This document shows, one piece after another, positions 9,441-17,184 of a stretch of DNA of 64,000 bases. The position numbers and the translations under genes are program-made. The notes beneath the pieces were generated by a model, which ran no database searches, was not told where the DNA came from, and saw only the letters and a program-made list of their open reading frames with translations. Source of the DNA: DASXRA01 sp963737425. GTDB lineage: Bacteria > Actinomycetota > Actinomycetes > Mycobacteriales > Jatrophihabitantaceae. The stretch is from positions 186,001 to 250,000 of the forward strand of contig CAVTSX010000004.1 of the NCBI GenBank assembly GCA_963737425.1, read 5' to 3'. Every line of letters begins with the position of its first letter. Position 1 is the stretch's first letter.

Positions 9441-10054
9441 CGAGGGTCGTCGAACCGGATCACGATGTCGGCCACCGCGGCGGGGTCGGCGTCTCGGTCG
9501 TAATCCGCGAACGCGGGCAGCGTCCAGGCCCATGGCTCGGGCACCCGGCGGGCCCGAGCGCCGGCACTGAGCGCCAGATGGATCGTTCGATCGAACGGCA
9601 GTCCCCGGCCGAGTAGCAGTTCCCCGCTGACGAGCAGGATCGCGCCGTCGCGCGGGGTCCGGCGGTGAGCCCGAGTGGCCCGGTTCGTCGCCGGGTCGCG
9701 TAGCGAGGGCAGGTACGCGCCCGTGCCGCCCGGGCCGAGCGGTTCGAGGACCTCGCGCCGCAGCGCGGCCGCGTCCAGCCAGTCATGGCGAAACGCCTCG
9801 ACGTCGTTGCGGCCGTGTTCGAGCCGCACCGAGGCGTCGCGCCAGAACATGTCGGCGCGCACGTGTGCGACATCGCGCCCGAGCAGGCGAAGGGGCGCCA
9901 CGAGCGCGTCGGCCAGCTCGTGTTGCAGCGCGCCGCACGGCCCGTCGAGGGCGACGCGCAGCGCCCGTCCCGCAACGTCGGCGGCGACGAGATCGGTGGC
10001 GAGGACCTCAGGCAGGCGACTCGGATCGATCGGTGTGTATTCGCCCGTGGTCAC
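9407..10054 (-). CDS. Uridine-kinase-like protein with destroyed P-loop
   Basis: The 215-residue product begins at GTG 10054 (VTTGEYTPID). Its layout follows the actinobacterial uridine-kinase-like P-loop family: beta strand plus loop near residue 38, an RADMFWR segment where these proteins have their substrate Asp-Phe motif, then LRREVLEPLGPGG and a PSLRDPATN stretch. The Walker A position, however, reads DGPCGALQHELADAL, so the Gly-Lys-Ser/Thr needed for phosphate binding is missing. This suggests a non-catalytic or re-purposed member rather than a working kinase. It lies 40 bases downstream of the anti-sigma-like gene on the same strand and overlaps vapC tail to tail. Confidence 0.75.
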   Translation of the reverse strand: MTTGEYTPIDPSRLPEVLATDLVAADVAGRALRVALDGPCGALQHELADALVAPLRLLGRDVAHVRADMFWRDASVRLEHGRNDVEAFRHDWLDAAALRREVLEPLGPGGTGAYLPSLRDPATNRATRAHRRTPRDGAILLVSGELLLGRGLPFDRTIHLALSAGARARRVPEPWAWTLPAFADYDRDADPAAVADIVIRFDDPRHPAISRSTPF

Positions 10055-10094
10055 GCGATCGACGTTAGCGGTGTCGCGCGGCAGGCGTTTCGGG

Positions 10095-11027
10095 TCAGCA
10101 GAAGATGCTGCTTGCGTGGAAGGCGTCTGCGGCCCCTCGTATCGACATGATGGTGCCGCCACGTTGGTCGGATGAGGAGCCGACGAATAGCAGCACGCCG
10201 TTGTCGGTCTGCACGATGATCCCGGCAGGGATGTTGCCGGCACCGGTCCAGGTGGGATCTGCGGTGAACGGTTTGGCCATCGAGCCGTAGGTGGCGGCGA
10301 TCTGGGTCATGGAATCGCCGAGGCGGACCCCGGCCGAGGTCGTGACGGTTGTTCCGGGCCCGCTGGTGGAGCGCGTGGCGTCAAAGCACGTTACGCCCCA
10401 GGAGAATTGCGGCACCGTTGATCCGGTGATCGTGTGATCGGTGGGCCGGAAGATGCCGTCTCCGGGCGAGGACAGGCTGATGCCCGCGGCCGTCTTGGCC
10501 TGGTCGAGGGTCATGCCTCGCGTGACGGCACCCAGTGACTGAGCCGTGATCACGATGGTGTTGTCGGTCCAGCGCCCGGACGGCGCCGGCGGCGTGCTTG
10601 TCGTTTTACTCGCGGACCTGCTGGTAGTCGTCGGGCTGGTTGTGTGCGTCGCCGGCACGGGGGCGTGCTTCGTTGCTGTGGCGGTTGCTGTCGGGGATGG
10701 GGTTGGCGTGGTGGTGTCGGGGGTCGGCGTCGGTGAATTGGTCGTGGGGGTGGGCGCGGGTGTGGGGTGGGCCGGTCGGGTACGCCGATCAGCTTGCACG
10801 GCGCTCACCGTCGCGACTGTCGCTATGGCGACGATCGCCACGGTGGCGGCGGCCAGTGTTGGCGGTATCCAGCGCTTGCTCAGCCAGAGCTGCACCCGGT
10901 GCGGTGCCCGGCGCTGCGCGGCGCCGGCGATCAACCGCTCAGCGAGACCGGGTGGTTCCTCGGCCGAGTTCGCCACGTTGGCGAGCGTGGCTCGTACGTC
11001 GTTCTCGAAGTCGCGAAGCTCTGTCAT
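10095..11027 (-). CDS. Membrane-anchored partner of SigE-family sigma factor
   Basis: The 310-residue protein overlaps the sigma-factor stop by ATGA at 11024-11027, the typical place for a sigma-factor regulator. It has an N-terminal cytoplasmic part of about 60 residues, one membrane segment (about residues 60-80, rich in Ala/Val/Thr), a long Thr/Pro repeat linker (about 90-150) that would cross the cell wall, and an extracellular domain of about 150 residues with two cysteines. No zinc-binding anti-sigma HxxxCxxC motif is visible, so anti-sigma function is inferred from position and topology only. Confidence 0.75.
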   Translation of the reverse strand: MTELRDFENDVRATLANVANSAEEPPGLAERLIAGAAQRRAPHRVQLWLSKRWIPPTLAAATVAIVAIATVATVSAVQADRRTRPAHPTPAPTPTTNSPTPTPDTTTPTPSPTATATATKHAPVPATHTTSPTTTSRSASKTTSTPPAPSGRWTDNTIVITAQSLGAVTRGMTLDQAKTAAGISLSSPGDGIFRPTDHTITGSTVPQFSWGVTCFDATRSTSGPGTTVTTSAGVRLGDSMTQIAATYGSMAKPFTADPTWTGAGNIPAGIIVQTDNGVLLFVGSSSDQRGGTIMSIRGAADAFHASSIFC

Positions 11028-11548
11028 GACTGTGCCCCTCGTGATGACTGCCACGCGGCCTGCTCGCCGAGCGTGGCCTCCGCACGCATTGCTGCGATAC
11101 CTCGGCTGATGAGGCTGCGGACCGTTGCCGTGCGGCAACCGATCGCCTCGGCGATCTCCGCGTCGGGCTGATCGTGGAAGTACCGCATCACCAACGCTGC
11201 ACGCTGGCGATCAGGCAACCGGCCCAGCATCTGCCACAGCAGGCCACGATCGGCGACCCGGTCGGCCAGGTTTGCGGTGTCGGCGACCTCGGGCAGGTCA
11301 TGCAGCGATACGTCGCGAGTCGACCGGCTGCGTCGTGAGCTGACGAACCCGTTCGCGACGCAGCGCCGCACGTAGGCCAGCGGCGATTCGGCCGCCTGCA
11401 CGCGTTCCCACTTCGGATACAGGCGGGCCAGCGTGTCTTGCAGCAGTTCCTCGGCCCGGTCAGCGTTGCCGGTCAACAGGTACGCCGTTCCGAACAGCGA
11501 GCCACTGTTCGCGCGAACGAACGCGGCGAAGCCCACCTCATCAGCCAT
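11024..11548 (-). CDS. RNA polymerase sigma factor, SigE family (ECF)
   Basis: The 174-residue protein is a group 4 sigma factor. Region 2 is near residues 10-75 (FGTAYLLTGN, RAEELLQDTL, VRRCVANGFVSSRRS) and region 4 near 105-160 (LPDRQRAALVMRYFHDQ, AEIAEAIGCRTATVRSLISRG). It matches the actinobacterial SigE-like subfamily, which typically has an adjacent membrane-protein gene. The start ATG 11548 is supported by domain length. The gene is followed with a 4-base overlap by the membrane partner. A second, separate pair of the same type lies at 31662-33283. Confidence 0.92.
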   Translation of the reverse strand: MADEVGFAAFVRANSGSLFGTAYLLTGNADRAEELLQDTLARLYPKWERVQAAESPLAYVRRCVANGFVSSRRSRSTRDVSLHDLPEVADTANLADRVADRGLLWQMLGRLPDRQRAALVMRYFHDQPDAEIAEAIGCRTATVRSLISRGIAAMRAEATLGEQAAWQSSRGAQS

Positions 11549-11715
11549 GTTCCACTCCCATGCGCACTAGACGCATCAACCGACCGGATTGTGGCAGCCG
11601 ATTTCGGCCTCCGGTCAGGACCGCCCGTAACCGCTGACCGCAGCAGGCTGACCGATTGCCTTTCAGATCCACAACGATTCTTGTGCAATATCTCTTGTGT
11701 AGTTACGGTGGGCCA

Positions 11716-12291
11716 ATGCCCGACAAACCCGTCCGCCAGGTCACGGATTCGCGCGTACTCGCGGCGATGTCCCATCCACTTCGGCGTCGCCTGCTCGACG
11801 TGCTCAAGGTCGAAGGCCCGGCCACGGCGAGCATGCTCGCCGAGCAGACCGATGCTGCCGTCGGCAACATCAGCCATCACATCCGGGTGCTCGCCGCATG
11901 CGACCTGGTCGAAGAGGCCCCCGAGCTGGCCCGGGATCGCCGCGAGCATTGGTGGCGCCGGGTGTCGGGCGCGATTCGCTGGTCGAGTCGCGATTTCGAG
12001 GACGATCCGGCCACCGAGGCCGTCGCGATGGCGGCCGCCTCGCTCGGCCTGGAGCGCCAGGCCGAGCTGGTCCGCGATTGGCATTCGGCCGACGCAGAGC
12101 AGCGGGCAGCGTGGGGCGAGGGCCCGTTCTCGACCGACAGTTGGATACGGGTGACACCGGACGAGCTCGTCGAGCTCTCCGCCGAAATCATCGCCCTCAT
12201 CCGCCGATGGGCGGATCGCGACATACCCGACGACGGACAGCAGCGCGGTGCGGTGTTCGTGTTCGCGCACGGCGTCCCCGCGACGCCGTGA
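11716..12291 (+). CDS. ArsR-type winged-helix transcriptional regulator
   Basis: The 191-residue product begins at ATG 11716 (MPDKPVRQVTDSRVLAAMSH). The winged helix covers residues 12-85: SHPLRRRLLDVLKVEGP, TASMLAEQTDAAVGNISHHI, then LAACDLVEEAPE. The C-terminal half is alpha-helical and could bind a ligand; no metal-binding cysteine pair is visible. The stop overlaps the GTG start of a major facilitator exporter (GTGA), so it probably regulates that transporter. The upstream 60 bases contain two CTTGTG repeats (11680-11685 and 11694-11699) that might be part of its promoter or operator. Confidence 0.9.
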   Translation: MPDKPVRQVTDSRVLAAMSHPLRRRLLDVLKVEGPATASMLAEQTDAAVGNISHHIRVLAACDLVEEAPELARDRREHWWRRVSGAIRWSSRDFEDDPATEAVAMAAASLGLERQAELVRDWHSADAEQRAAWGEGPFSTDSWIRVTPDELVELSAEIIALIRRWADRDIPDDGQQRGAVFVFAHGVPATP

Positions 12292-13583
12292 CGGCGGTAC
12301 TCGACCGTCCGACGCATCCTCGCCCGGGCGGTCTGTTGCGGCATCGGGACTTCCGCCTGCTCTGGATCGGCGAGACGACCTCGAGCCTGGGCAGTTCGGT
12401 CACCAGCGTCGCGCTGCCACTGGTGGCGATCACGGCGCTGCACGCCGGCGTGGTCGCGATCAGCCTTCTCAGTGCCGCGGCGTGGCTGCCGTGGCTGCTG
12501 ATCGGCCTACCGGCGGGCGCATGGATCGACCGGTTGCCCCGGCGGCCGGTGATGCTGGTCAGCGACGCAGCCTCGCTGCTGCTGTTCGTCAGCGTCCCGG
12601 TGGCGGCCTGGTGCGGCGTGCTGACGATCGCCCAGCTTCTTACGGTTGCGCTGCTGAGCGGCACTGCGAAGGTCTTCTTCTCGACGGCCTATCGGGCCTA
12701 TCTTCCCGCCATCGTCGCTCCTGACGATCTCGTCGAGGGCAATGCCAAGCTGCAGGGCAGCGAGTCGGCGGCCCAGATCGCCGGGCCTGGCCTGGCCGGA
12801 CTGCTCGCCCAGGCATTCGGGGCCGCGGCGGGTCTGTTGGCCGATGCCGGGAGCTTTCTCGTCTCGGCCCTGTGCCTGCGCTCGATTCACACGGTCGAGC
12901 GTCGCCGCGAGCGCACCAGGCGCCGCTTGCGAGACGAGGTCGGCGAGGGCCTGCGATTCGTGACCCATGATCGCTACCTGCGCTTCTACGTGGCGTTCGG
13001 CGGCGCCGCGAACCTCGCACTCACCGGCTATCAGACAATCCTCGTCGTGTTCCTCGTGCGTACGGTGGGGCTCAGTTCGGCAGCTGTCGGCCTGCTCGTA
13101 GCAGTGGGCAGCATCGGCGGCGTGATCGGCGCGATGATCGCTCCGGGCTTCGCGCGAGCGGTCGGCTCGGCACGCGCGCTCCTGTTCTGCAAGGTCGGTG
13201 TTGCCCCGTTCGGCCTGCTGATCCCCTTGACCGACAAGGGGATTCGGCTCGGGTTCTTCGTCGTCGGCAGTTGCGTGGTCGTCGCGGGCGTGGTCGGCGG
13301 CAACGTGATCTCGGCCGGGTTCATGCAGCGGTACTGCCCGGCCGAGATCTTCGGCCGGGTGGTGACGAGCATGCAGGTCGTCAACTTCGGCACCATCCCG
13401 CTCGGCGCGCTACTCGCCGGGCTGCTCGCCGGAGCGCTCGGCGCGCGGGCCACCCTGTGGGCGATGCTCGCGTTGTTCATGCTCGCCGGTTCGATCTTGC
13501 TCGCCAGCCCGTTTCGCCACCATCGCGAGTTGCCCACCCGCCCCGCGGAACCGTCGGTGCACGCTGGCACGATCAGGGGGTGA
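12288..13583 (+). CDS. Major facilitator superfamily exporter (EntS-like)
   Basis: The 431-residue integral membrane protein has about 12 hydrophobic segments and the motifs of the MFS group that includes EntS and macrolide exporters: RDFRLLWIGETTSSLGSSV at the N-terminus and GAWIDRLPRRPVM in the first cytoplasmic loop. It is translationally coupled to the ArsR-like gene upstream and its stop overlaps uvrD2 (GTGA), so the three form one run of overlapping genes. Export of a toxic compound or secondary metabolite under control of the ArsR protein is the likely role; the substrate is unknown. Confidence 0.9.
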   Translation: MTAVLDRPTHPRPGGLLRHRDFRLLWIGETTSSLGSSVTSVALPLVAITALHAGVVAISLLSAAAWLPWLLIGLPAGAWIDRLPRRPVMLVSDAASLLLFVSVPVAAWCGVLTIAQLLTVALLSGTAKVFFSTAYRAYLPAIVAPDDLVEGNAKLQGSESAAQIAGPGLAGLLAQAFGAAAGLLADAGSFLVSALCLRSIHTVERRRERTRRRLRDEVGEGLRFVTHDRYLRFYVAFGGAANLALTGYQTILVVFLVRTVGLSSAAVGLLVAVGSIGGVIGAMIAPGFARAVGSARALLFCKVGVAPFGLLIPLTDKGIRLGFFVVGSCVVVAGVVGGNVISAGFMQRYCPAEIFGRVVTSMQVVNFGTIPLGALLAGLLAGALGARATLWAMLALFMLAGSILLASPFRHHRELPTRPAEPSVHAGTIRG

Positions 13584-15589
13584 CCGACCGCGACGCCGAG
13601 GCAGTGCTCGAGGGCCTCGATCCTGAGCAGCGGGCCGCGGCGACGGCTGTGCGTGGGCCGGTCTGCATCCTCGCCGGTGCTGGCACCGGCAAGACCCGCG
13701 CCATCACCCATCGCATCGCCTACGCAGTGCGTGCCGAGGCGATACCGGCGAGCCAATTGCTGGCTGTCACGTTCACTGCCCGCGCCGCGAGCGAACTGCG
13801 TACCAGGCTGCGGCGCCTGGGCGCGCCCGCGGTGCAGGCGCGCACCTTCCACGCAGCGGCGTTGCGCCAGCTCAAGTACTTCGCCCCACGGGTCCTCGGT
13901 GGGGCGATGCCCGATGTCGTCGAGAACCCGATCCGACTCGTCAGCAACGCCGCGGCGCGTGCTCGGCTTCGCACCGACCGTGCCGAACTGCGCGACCTCG
14001 CGACCGAGATCGACTGGGCCAAGGCCGTGCTCGCCACGCCCGAGGACTATCCGCAGCGGTCGGCCGCGGCCGACCGCCAGCCACCGCTGACACCGGCGAC
14101 CGTCGCCGAGGTCTACGCCGGCTACGAGCAGGCCAAGCGGCAGGCCGGGCAGATGGACTTCGCCGACCTGCTGCTGGTCATGGCCGGCGCCATCGAGCAG
14201 TACGGCGACGTCGCCGAAGAACTGCGCTCGCGGTACCGGCACTTCGTCGTCGACGAATACCAGGACGTCTCACCGCTGCAGCAGCGGCTGCTCGACGCGT
14301 GGCTCGGTGGCCGCGATGACCTGTGCGTCGTGGGCGATGCGAACCAGACGATCTACTCCTTCGCCGGCGCGACACCGCGGCACCTGCTCGATTTCCGGGT
14401 CCGGTACCCCGAGGCCGTCGAGGTGCGGCTTTATCGCGACTACCGGTCGACCCCGCAAGTGGTCGAGTTGGCCAACAAGCTTGTCAAGGCAGGCAGTTCC
14501 AATGGCGGCGGCGTGACTCTCACCGGGCAGCGGCCGGCCGGGCCGGCTCCGACCTTCGCCGAGTACGACGACGAGCCCGCCGAGGCGGCAGCCGTTGCGG
14601 CCAAGTGTCAGGCACTGCTCGCGGCCGGCACACCTGCCGCCGAGATCGCCGTGCTGTTCCGGGTCAACGCACAGTCCGAGGTCTACGAGCAGGCACTGGC
14701 CGACGCCGGGGTGGCCTACGTCCTGCGTGGCGGCGAGCGGTTCTTCGACCGCCCCGAGATCCGCGAGGCCCGCCTGCTGCTACGCGGCGCCGCGCGCGCC
14801 GACGTGGGTGAGCAGCCGCTCATCGAGGCCGTCACGGCAGTGCTGGCGAGTGTCGGCTGGCACGCCGACAGTCCACCCTCGGGTGGGGCCACGCGGGAGC
14901 GGTGGGAATCCCTCGCGGCGTTGGTGAGCCTGGCCGACGATCTGATCACGACCGACCCGCAGGCGCGCCTGCCGCAGCTCGTCGCCGAACTCGACCAGCG
15001 AGCCGCGGCGCAGCACGCACCGACCGTGCAGGGTGTGACCCTCGCCTCGCTGCACAGCGCAAAGGGCCTTGAGTGGGACGCCGTGTTTCTGGTCGGCCTG
15101 ACCGATACGACCATCCCGATCCAGCACGCCACGACCGCCGAGCAGCTTGCCGAGGAGCGCCGCCTGCTCTACGTCGGCATCACCCGGGCGCGCGAGCGCC
15201 TCGCGCTTTCGTGGGCGCTGGCCCGTAGCCCGGGGCAGCGGCGCGGCCGGCGACCGAGCCGATTCCTCGACGCCCTGCGTCCGGCTCCGACCGCTGTGGC
15301 GCGTCCGAAGAAGAAGTCCGTTGCGCCCGAGGCCGCCGACGCCGAGCTGTTCGGACGGCTGCGCGCCTGGCGCAAGCGTCAGGCCGAGGCGCAGAGCGTG
15401 CCTGCCTACGTCGTCTTCTCCGATGCGACGTTGGTGGCCATCGCCGATGCTCGCCCCGACAACCGGTCGGCGCTGGCTCGACTGTCCGGCGTCGGGCCGA
15501 CAAAGCTCGACCGTTATGCGGTACCGGTGCTTGCCGTGCTGGGTGGCGCCGATCCAGACAGTGTCGAACCAGTCGAGGTCACGAGCTGA
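13580..15589 (+). CDS. uvrD2: ATP-dependent DNA helicase UvrD2
   Basis: This is a 669-residue superfamily 1 3'-5' DNA helicase. Motifs: AGAGTGKTRAI (Walker A, residues 32-42), VVDEYQDVSP (II), QTIYSFAGA (III), SLHSAKGLEWDAVFLVGL (V) and YVGITRARERL (VI). The C-terminal 80 residues form an HRDC domain (ELFGRLRAWRKRQA to LSGVGPTKLDRY), which defines the UvrD2 type. Mycobacterial UvrD2 has a tetracysteine module between motor and HRDC; here that linker is short, basic and without CxxC pairs. The position just before whiB7 is the same as in mycobacteria. Translation starts at GTG 13580, overlapping the MFS stop. Confidence 0.93.
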   Translation: MTDRDAEAVLEGLDPEQRAAATAVRGPVCILAGAGTGKTRAITHRIAYAVRAEAIPASQLLAVTFTARAASELRTRLRRLGAPAVQARTFHAAALRQLKYFAPRVLGGAMPDVVENPIRLVSNAAARARLRTDRAELRDLATEIDWAKAVLATPEDYPQRSAAADRQPPLTPATVAEVYAGYEQAKRQAGQMDFADLLLVMAGAIEQYGDVAEELRSRYRHFVVDEYQDVSPLQQRLLDAWLGGRDDLCVVGDANQTIYSFAGATPRHLLDFRVRYPEAVEVRLYRDYRSTPQVVELANKLVKAGSSNGGGVTLTGQRPAGPAPTFAEYDDEPAEAAAVAAKCQALLAAGTPAAEIAVLFRVNAQSEVYEQALADAGVAYVLRGGERFFDRPEIREARLLLRGAARADVGEQPLIEAVTAVLASVGWHADSPPSGGATRERWESLAALVSLADDLITTDPQARLPQLVAELDQRAAAQHAPTVQGVTLASLHSAKGLEWDAVFLVGLTDTTIPIQHATTAEQLAEERRLLYVGITRARERLALSWALARSPGQRRGRRPSRFLDALRPAPTAVARPKKKSVAPEAADAELFGRLRAWRKRQAEAQSVPAYVVFSDATLVAIADARPDNRSALARLSGVGPTKLDRYAVPVLAVLGGADPDSVEPVEVTS

Positions 15590-15705
15590 TCGGCGCCGCG
15601 GCGCAAACCATTCGCGCAAAAAGACACCGTCCCCGGTCCTGCTTCGGTGTACGCTCACTCGCTCAGGCGTCCAGAGCGCTCGTCCTCGCGAGCCGGGACA
15701 GAATC

Positions 15706-15767
15706 TTCCCTACTAGGGAAAATTCCCTAGTCTGATCGGACGCTGAGCCGGGCCAGAAGTTAGGGAA
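15706..15767. repeat. Array of TAGGGAA heptamers upstream of whiB7
   Basis: Four copies of one heptamer occur in alternating orientation: TTCCCTA 15706-15712, TAGGGAA 15714-15720, TTCCCTA 15723-15729 and TAGGGAA 15761-15767. The first three form two overlapping palindromes with 1- and 2-base centres, and the fourth abuts the AT-rich element of the whiB7 promoter. This spacing looks like a multi-site operator for an unidentified regulator. Confidence 0.5.
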
Positions 15768-15804
15768 GTAATTAGATTGCGGCCCTGTCGTACGCTCCGA
15801 TAAT
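15768..15804 (+). promoter_or_regulatory. Candidate WhiB7-type promoter of whiB7
   Basis: TTGCGG at 15777-15782 and GATAAT at 15799-15804 are separated by 16 bases, and an AT-rich stretch (GTAATTAGA, 15768-15776) directly precedes the -35. Known WhiB7-dependent promoters carry an AT-rich element just upstream of the -35 that is read by the WhiB7 AT-hook, so autoregulation fits. Transcription would start near 15811, leaving a leader of about 425 bases before whiB7. Confidence 0.6.
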
Positions 15805-15877
15805 CTTCGAGCACACCAAAACGAACAGCGCGCCGATGGTGCGTGACGACAGCCCAGACGCAGAAGGAGGTGGCCCC

Positions 15878-16108
15878 GTGAGCATTACGACGAAGACGTT
15901 CACGGCTACCCCGCGTCTGCGCAGCGAGTCGGCGTTCATGCCGCTCGGCACTGGAAACGACGCACACGGCGCGGGTATGTGGCGCAACGTCACACCGCCG
16001 GTCGCAGGAAACCAGTCTCTCGATCTTCCGACGAACCCGATCTACACCCGTAACCGCGCCGTTGTCGCTGCCAAGCAGGGCAGCCCGCCTCGAGGAGACC
16101 AACGCTGA
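15878..16108 (+). CDS. Leader ORF (76 codons) upstream of whiB7
   Basis: A small ORF starts at GTG 15878 behind a near-perfect Shine-Dalgarno (AAGGAGGTGG, 15864-15873) and ends at 16108. Its product is Thr/Pro/Asn rich without domain or membrane segment. It lies entirely in the leader between the candidate whiB7 promoter and a strong terminator, which is where known whiB7/wblC leaders carry an upstream ORF that senses ribosome stalling by antibiotics. Codons near the end (GCCTCGA, 16087-16093) can pair with TCGAGGC (16131-16137), the 5' side of the terminator, so ribosome position could decide between the two folds. A regulatory rather than structural role is inferred. Confidence 0.72.
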   Translation: MSITTKTFTATPRLRSESAFMPLGTGNDAHGAGMWRNVTPPVAGNQSLDLPTNPIYTRNRAVVAAKQGSPPRGDQR

Positions 16109-16131
16109 TCACGCGATCAGCAGGCACTCTT

Positions 16132-16177
16132 CGAGGCCGCGGCTCCCAGACGGGAACCGCGGCCTCGTTGTTTGTCT
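16132..16177 (+). terminator. Leader terminator/attenuator of whiB7
   Basis: An 11-base perfect stem (CGAGGCCGCGG 16132-16142 with CCGCGGCCTCG 16157-16167), extended inside by TCCC/GGGA, is followed by a T-rich tract (TTGTTTGTCT). It lies between the leader ORF and whiB7. A second hairpin, GCTGATC/GATCAGC (16104-16121), wraps the leader stop codon. Together they fit transcription attenuation. Confidence 0.8.
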
Positions 16178-16235
16178 GCACCGTCCGACCCGTCCATCCA
16201 CAAGAAGAGCTCCAACTCAAGGGAGGTGACCCGCC

Positions 16236-16586
16236 GTGTTAACCAGCTGCGCGCCAGAACTCGTCGCACTGGAGGGCAGAGCCGGGGTCGATGCCGGAAT
16301 CGACGCAAGTCCCACGCTCGACCCGATCTCACCGCTTTGTCCCGACAACCTGCCATGCCGAGTGCAAGACGCAGACCTCTGGTTCGCCGAGTCCCCAGGC
16401 GATCTCGAAGTAGCCAAGAGCTTCTGCCTGGATTGCCCGGCGCGCAACGCGTGCCTCACCGGCGCCATAGAGCGGCGGGAGCCGTGGGGCGTCTGGGGTG
16501 GCGAGATCTTCGAGCGCGGCCGGATCGTCGCACGCAAGCGTCCGCGCGGACGCCCACGCAAGACCGACCGTGAGGTAGCCGCATGA
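16236..16586 (+). CDS. whiB7: WhiB7 redox-sensitive transcription activator
   Basis: The 116-residue protein has the WhiB iron-sulphur cysteines (LPCRVQD, then FCLDCPARNAC), the GVWGG turn and a C-terminal AT-hook (KRPRGRPRK) that distinguishes WhiB7 from other Wbl proteins. WhiB7 binds the primary sigma factor and activates intrinsic antibiotic-resistance genes, including its own. Start GTG 16236 is fixed by the Shine-Dalgarno GGGAGGTGA at 16221-16229. It follows a long leader with an upstream ORF and terminator, and its stop overlaps the next small gene. The position after uvrD2 is conserved with M. tuberculosis Rv3197A. Confidence 0.96.
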   Translation: MLTSCAPELVALEGRAGVDAGIDASPTLDPISPLCPDNLPCRVQDADLWFAESPGDLEVAKSFCLDCPARNACLTGAIERREPWGVWGGEIFERGRIVARKRPRGRPRKTDREVAA

Positions 16587-16834
16587 GCGCCACACCGCAG
16601 TACACAGCCAGCTTCACCACAACACTGCCAGGGAGCATCAAGATGATCAGCATGCAAGAAGCGCTCGCTCGCGAGCGAATGTACGAGTCCCGCCGGTACG
16701 CCAGCATGGCGCGGGTCGCCAGCCAGATGGCGGCCGCCAAACGATGGCGCCGGCTGGAGCGGATAGCCCGCTCCGCGCATCAGCGCCACGCAGCCTCAGC
16801 CGCTGACGCCGCGAGCGTTGTTGACTGGGACTGA
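16583..16834 (+). CDS. Small basic protein coupled to whiB7
   Basis: The 83-residue product begins at ATG 16583 within the whiB7 stop (ATGA). After a poorly structured 22-residue head, it is a continuous amphipathic, Arg/Ala-rich helix (QEALARERMYES, VASQMAAAKRWRRLERIA) with aromatic residues. No known domain is recognisable, though similar short Arg/Ala helices occur in other actinobacteria. The true start may be ATG 16643 (MISMQEAL), which would give a 63-residue protein. Co-expression with whiB7 implies induction by ribosome-targeting drugs; a nucleic-acid or ribosome-binding role is only a guess from its charge. Confidence 0.7.
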   Translation: MSATPQYTASFTTTLPGSIKMISMQEALARERMYESRRYASMARVASQMAAAKRWRRLERIARSAHQRHAASAADAASVVDWD

Positions 16835-16849
16835 TACGCCACTGACAGT

Positions 16850-16886
16850 GCGGCCGCTGGACTTCGTTCCAGCGGCCGCGCTCTTA
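16850..16886 (+). terminator. Rho-independent terminator after the whiB7 operon
   Basis: A 12-base perfect inverted repeat (GCGGCCGCTGGA 16850-16861 with TCCAGCGGCCGC 16868-16879) encloses a loop containing TTCG and is followed by a short T-containing stretch (GCTCTTAT). It closes the whiB7 transcription unit. Confidence 0.75.
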
Positions 16887-16893
16887 TAGGTGG

Positions 16894-17079
16894 GTGCAGC
16901 AAATCTGCAGGATGTGCGGGCGGGTGGCCGACCCCGAAAGTGACGGCGACCCGCCGATAGCTTGGTGTGCCGACATCGTCGAGAGCCGAGACGGGCCGCG
17001 TACGAAGTGGATCTGCGATACCTGTACCCGCAGATACGTGCGCTCGATCGAGGCAAAACTCGATCAGGAGTGGTGGTAG
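16894..17079 (+). CDS. Small zinc-ribbon protein
   Basis: The 61-residue product from GTG 16894 has two CxxC knuckles (ICRMCGR at residues 5-8, ICDTCTRR at 40-43) plus an extra Cys in AWCADIV, and ends in a conserved-looking EAKLDQEWW tail. It resembles short actinobacterial zinc-ribbon proteins of unknown function with the same RSIEAKLD-x-EWW ending. It follows the whiB7-operon terminator by 14 bases, so it probably has its own promoter or is expressed by read-through. Confidence 0.7.
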   Translation: MQQICRMCGRVADPESDGDPPIAWCADIVESRDGPRTKWICDTCTRRYVRSIEAKLDQEWW

Positions 17080-17184
17080 GGCAACTCCATCTCGCAGCAG
17101 GAGGGTTCGGGTCGCCGCAGGTACGCGCGGCCGCGGAGCGCGTTGCTCGCCAGGTGGCTGCCCATTGCGTCGGCGGCGATGTGG

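Noticed and set aside
10640..11029. Plus-strand frame with apparent Gly/Val repeats opposite the sigma partner gene
   Set aside because: The repetitive look comes from the Thr/Pro linker of the minus-strand gene read in antisense.
15713..16102. Minus-strand frame of 129 codons across the whiB7 leader
   Set aside because: Composition is that of antisense to a short coding leader; no start signal or domain. It would also sit over the promoter.
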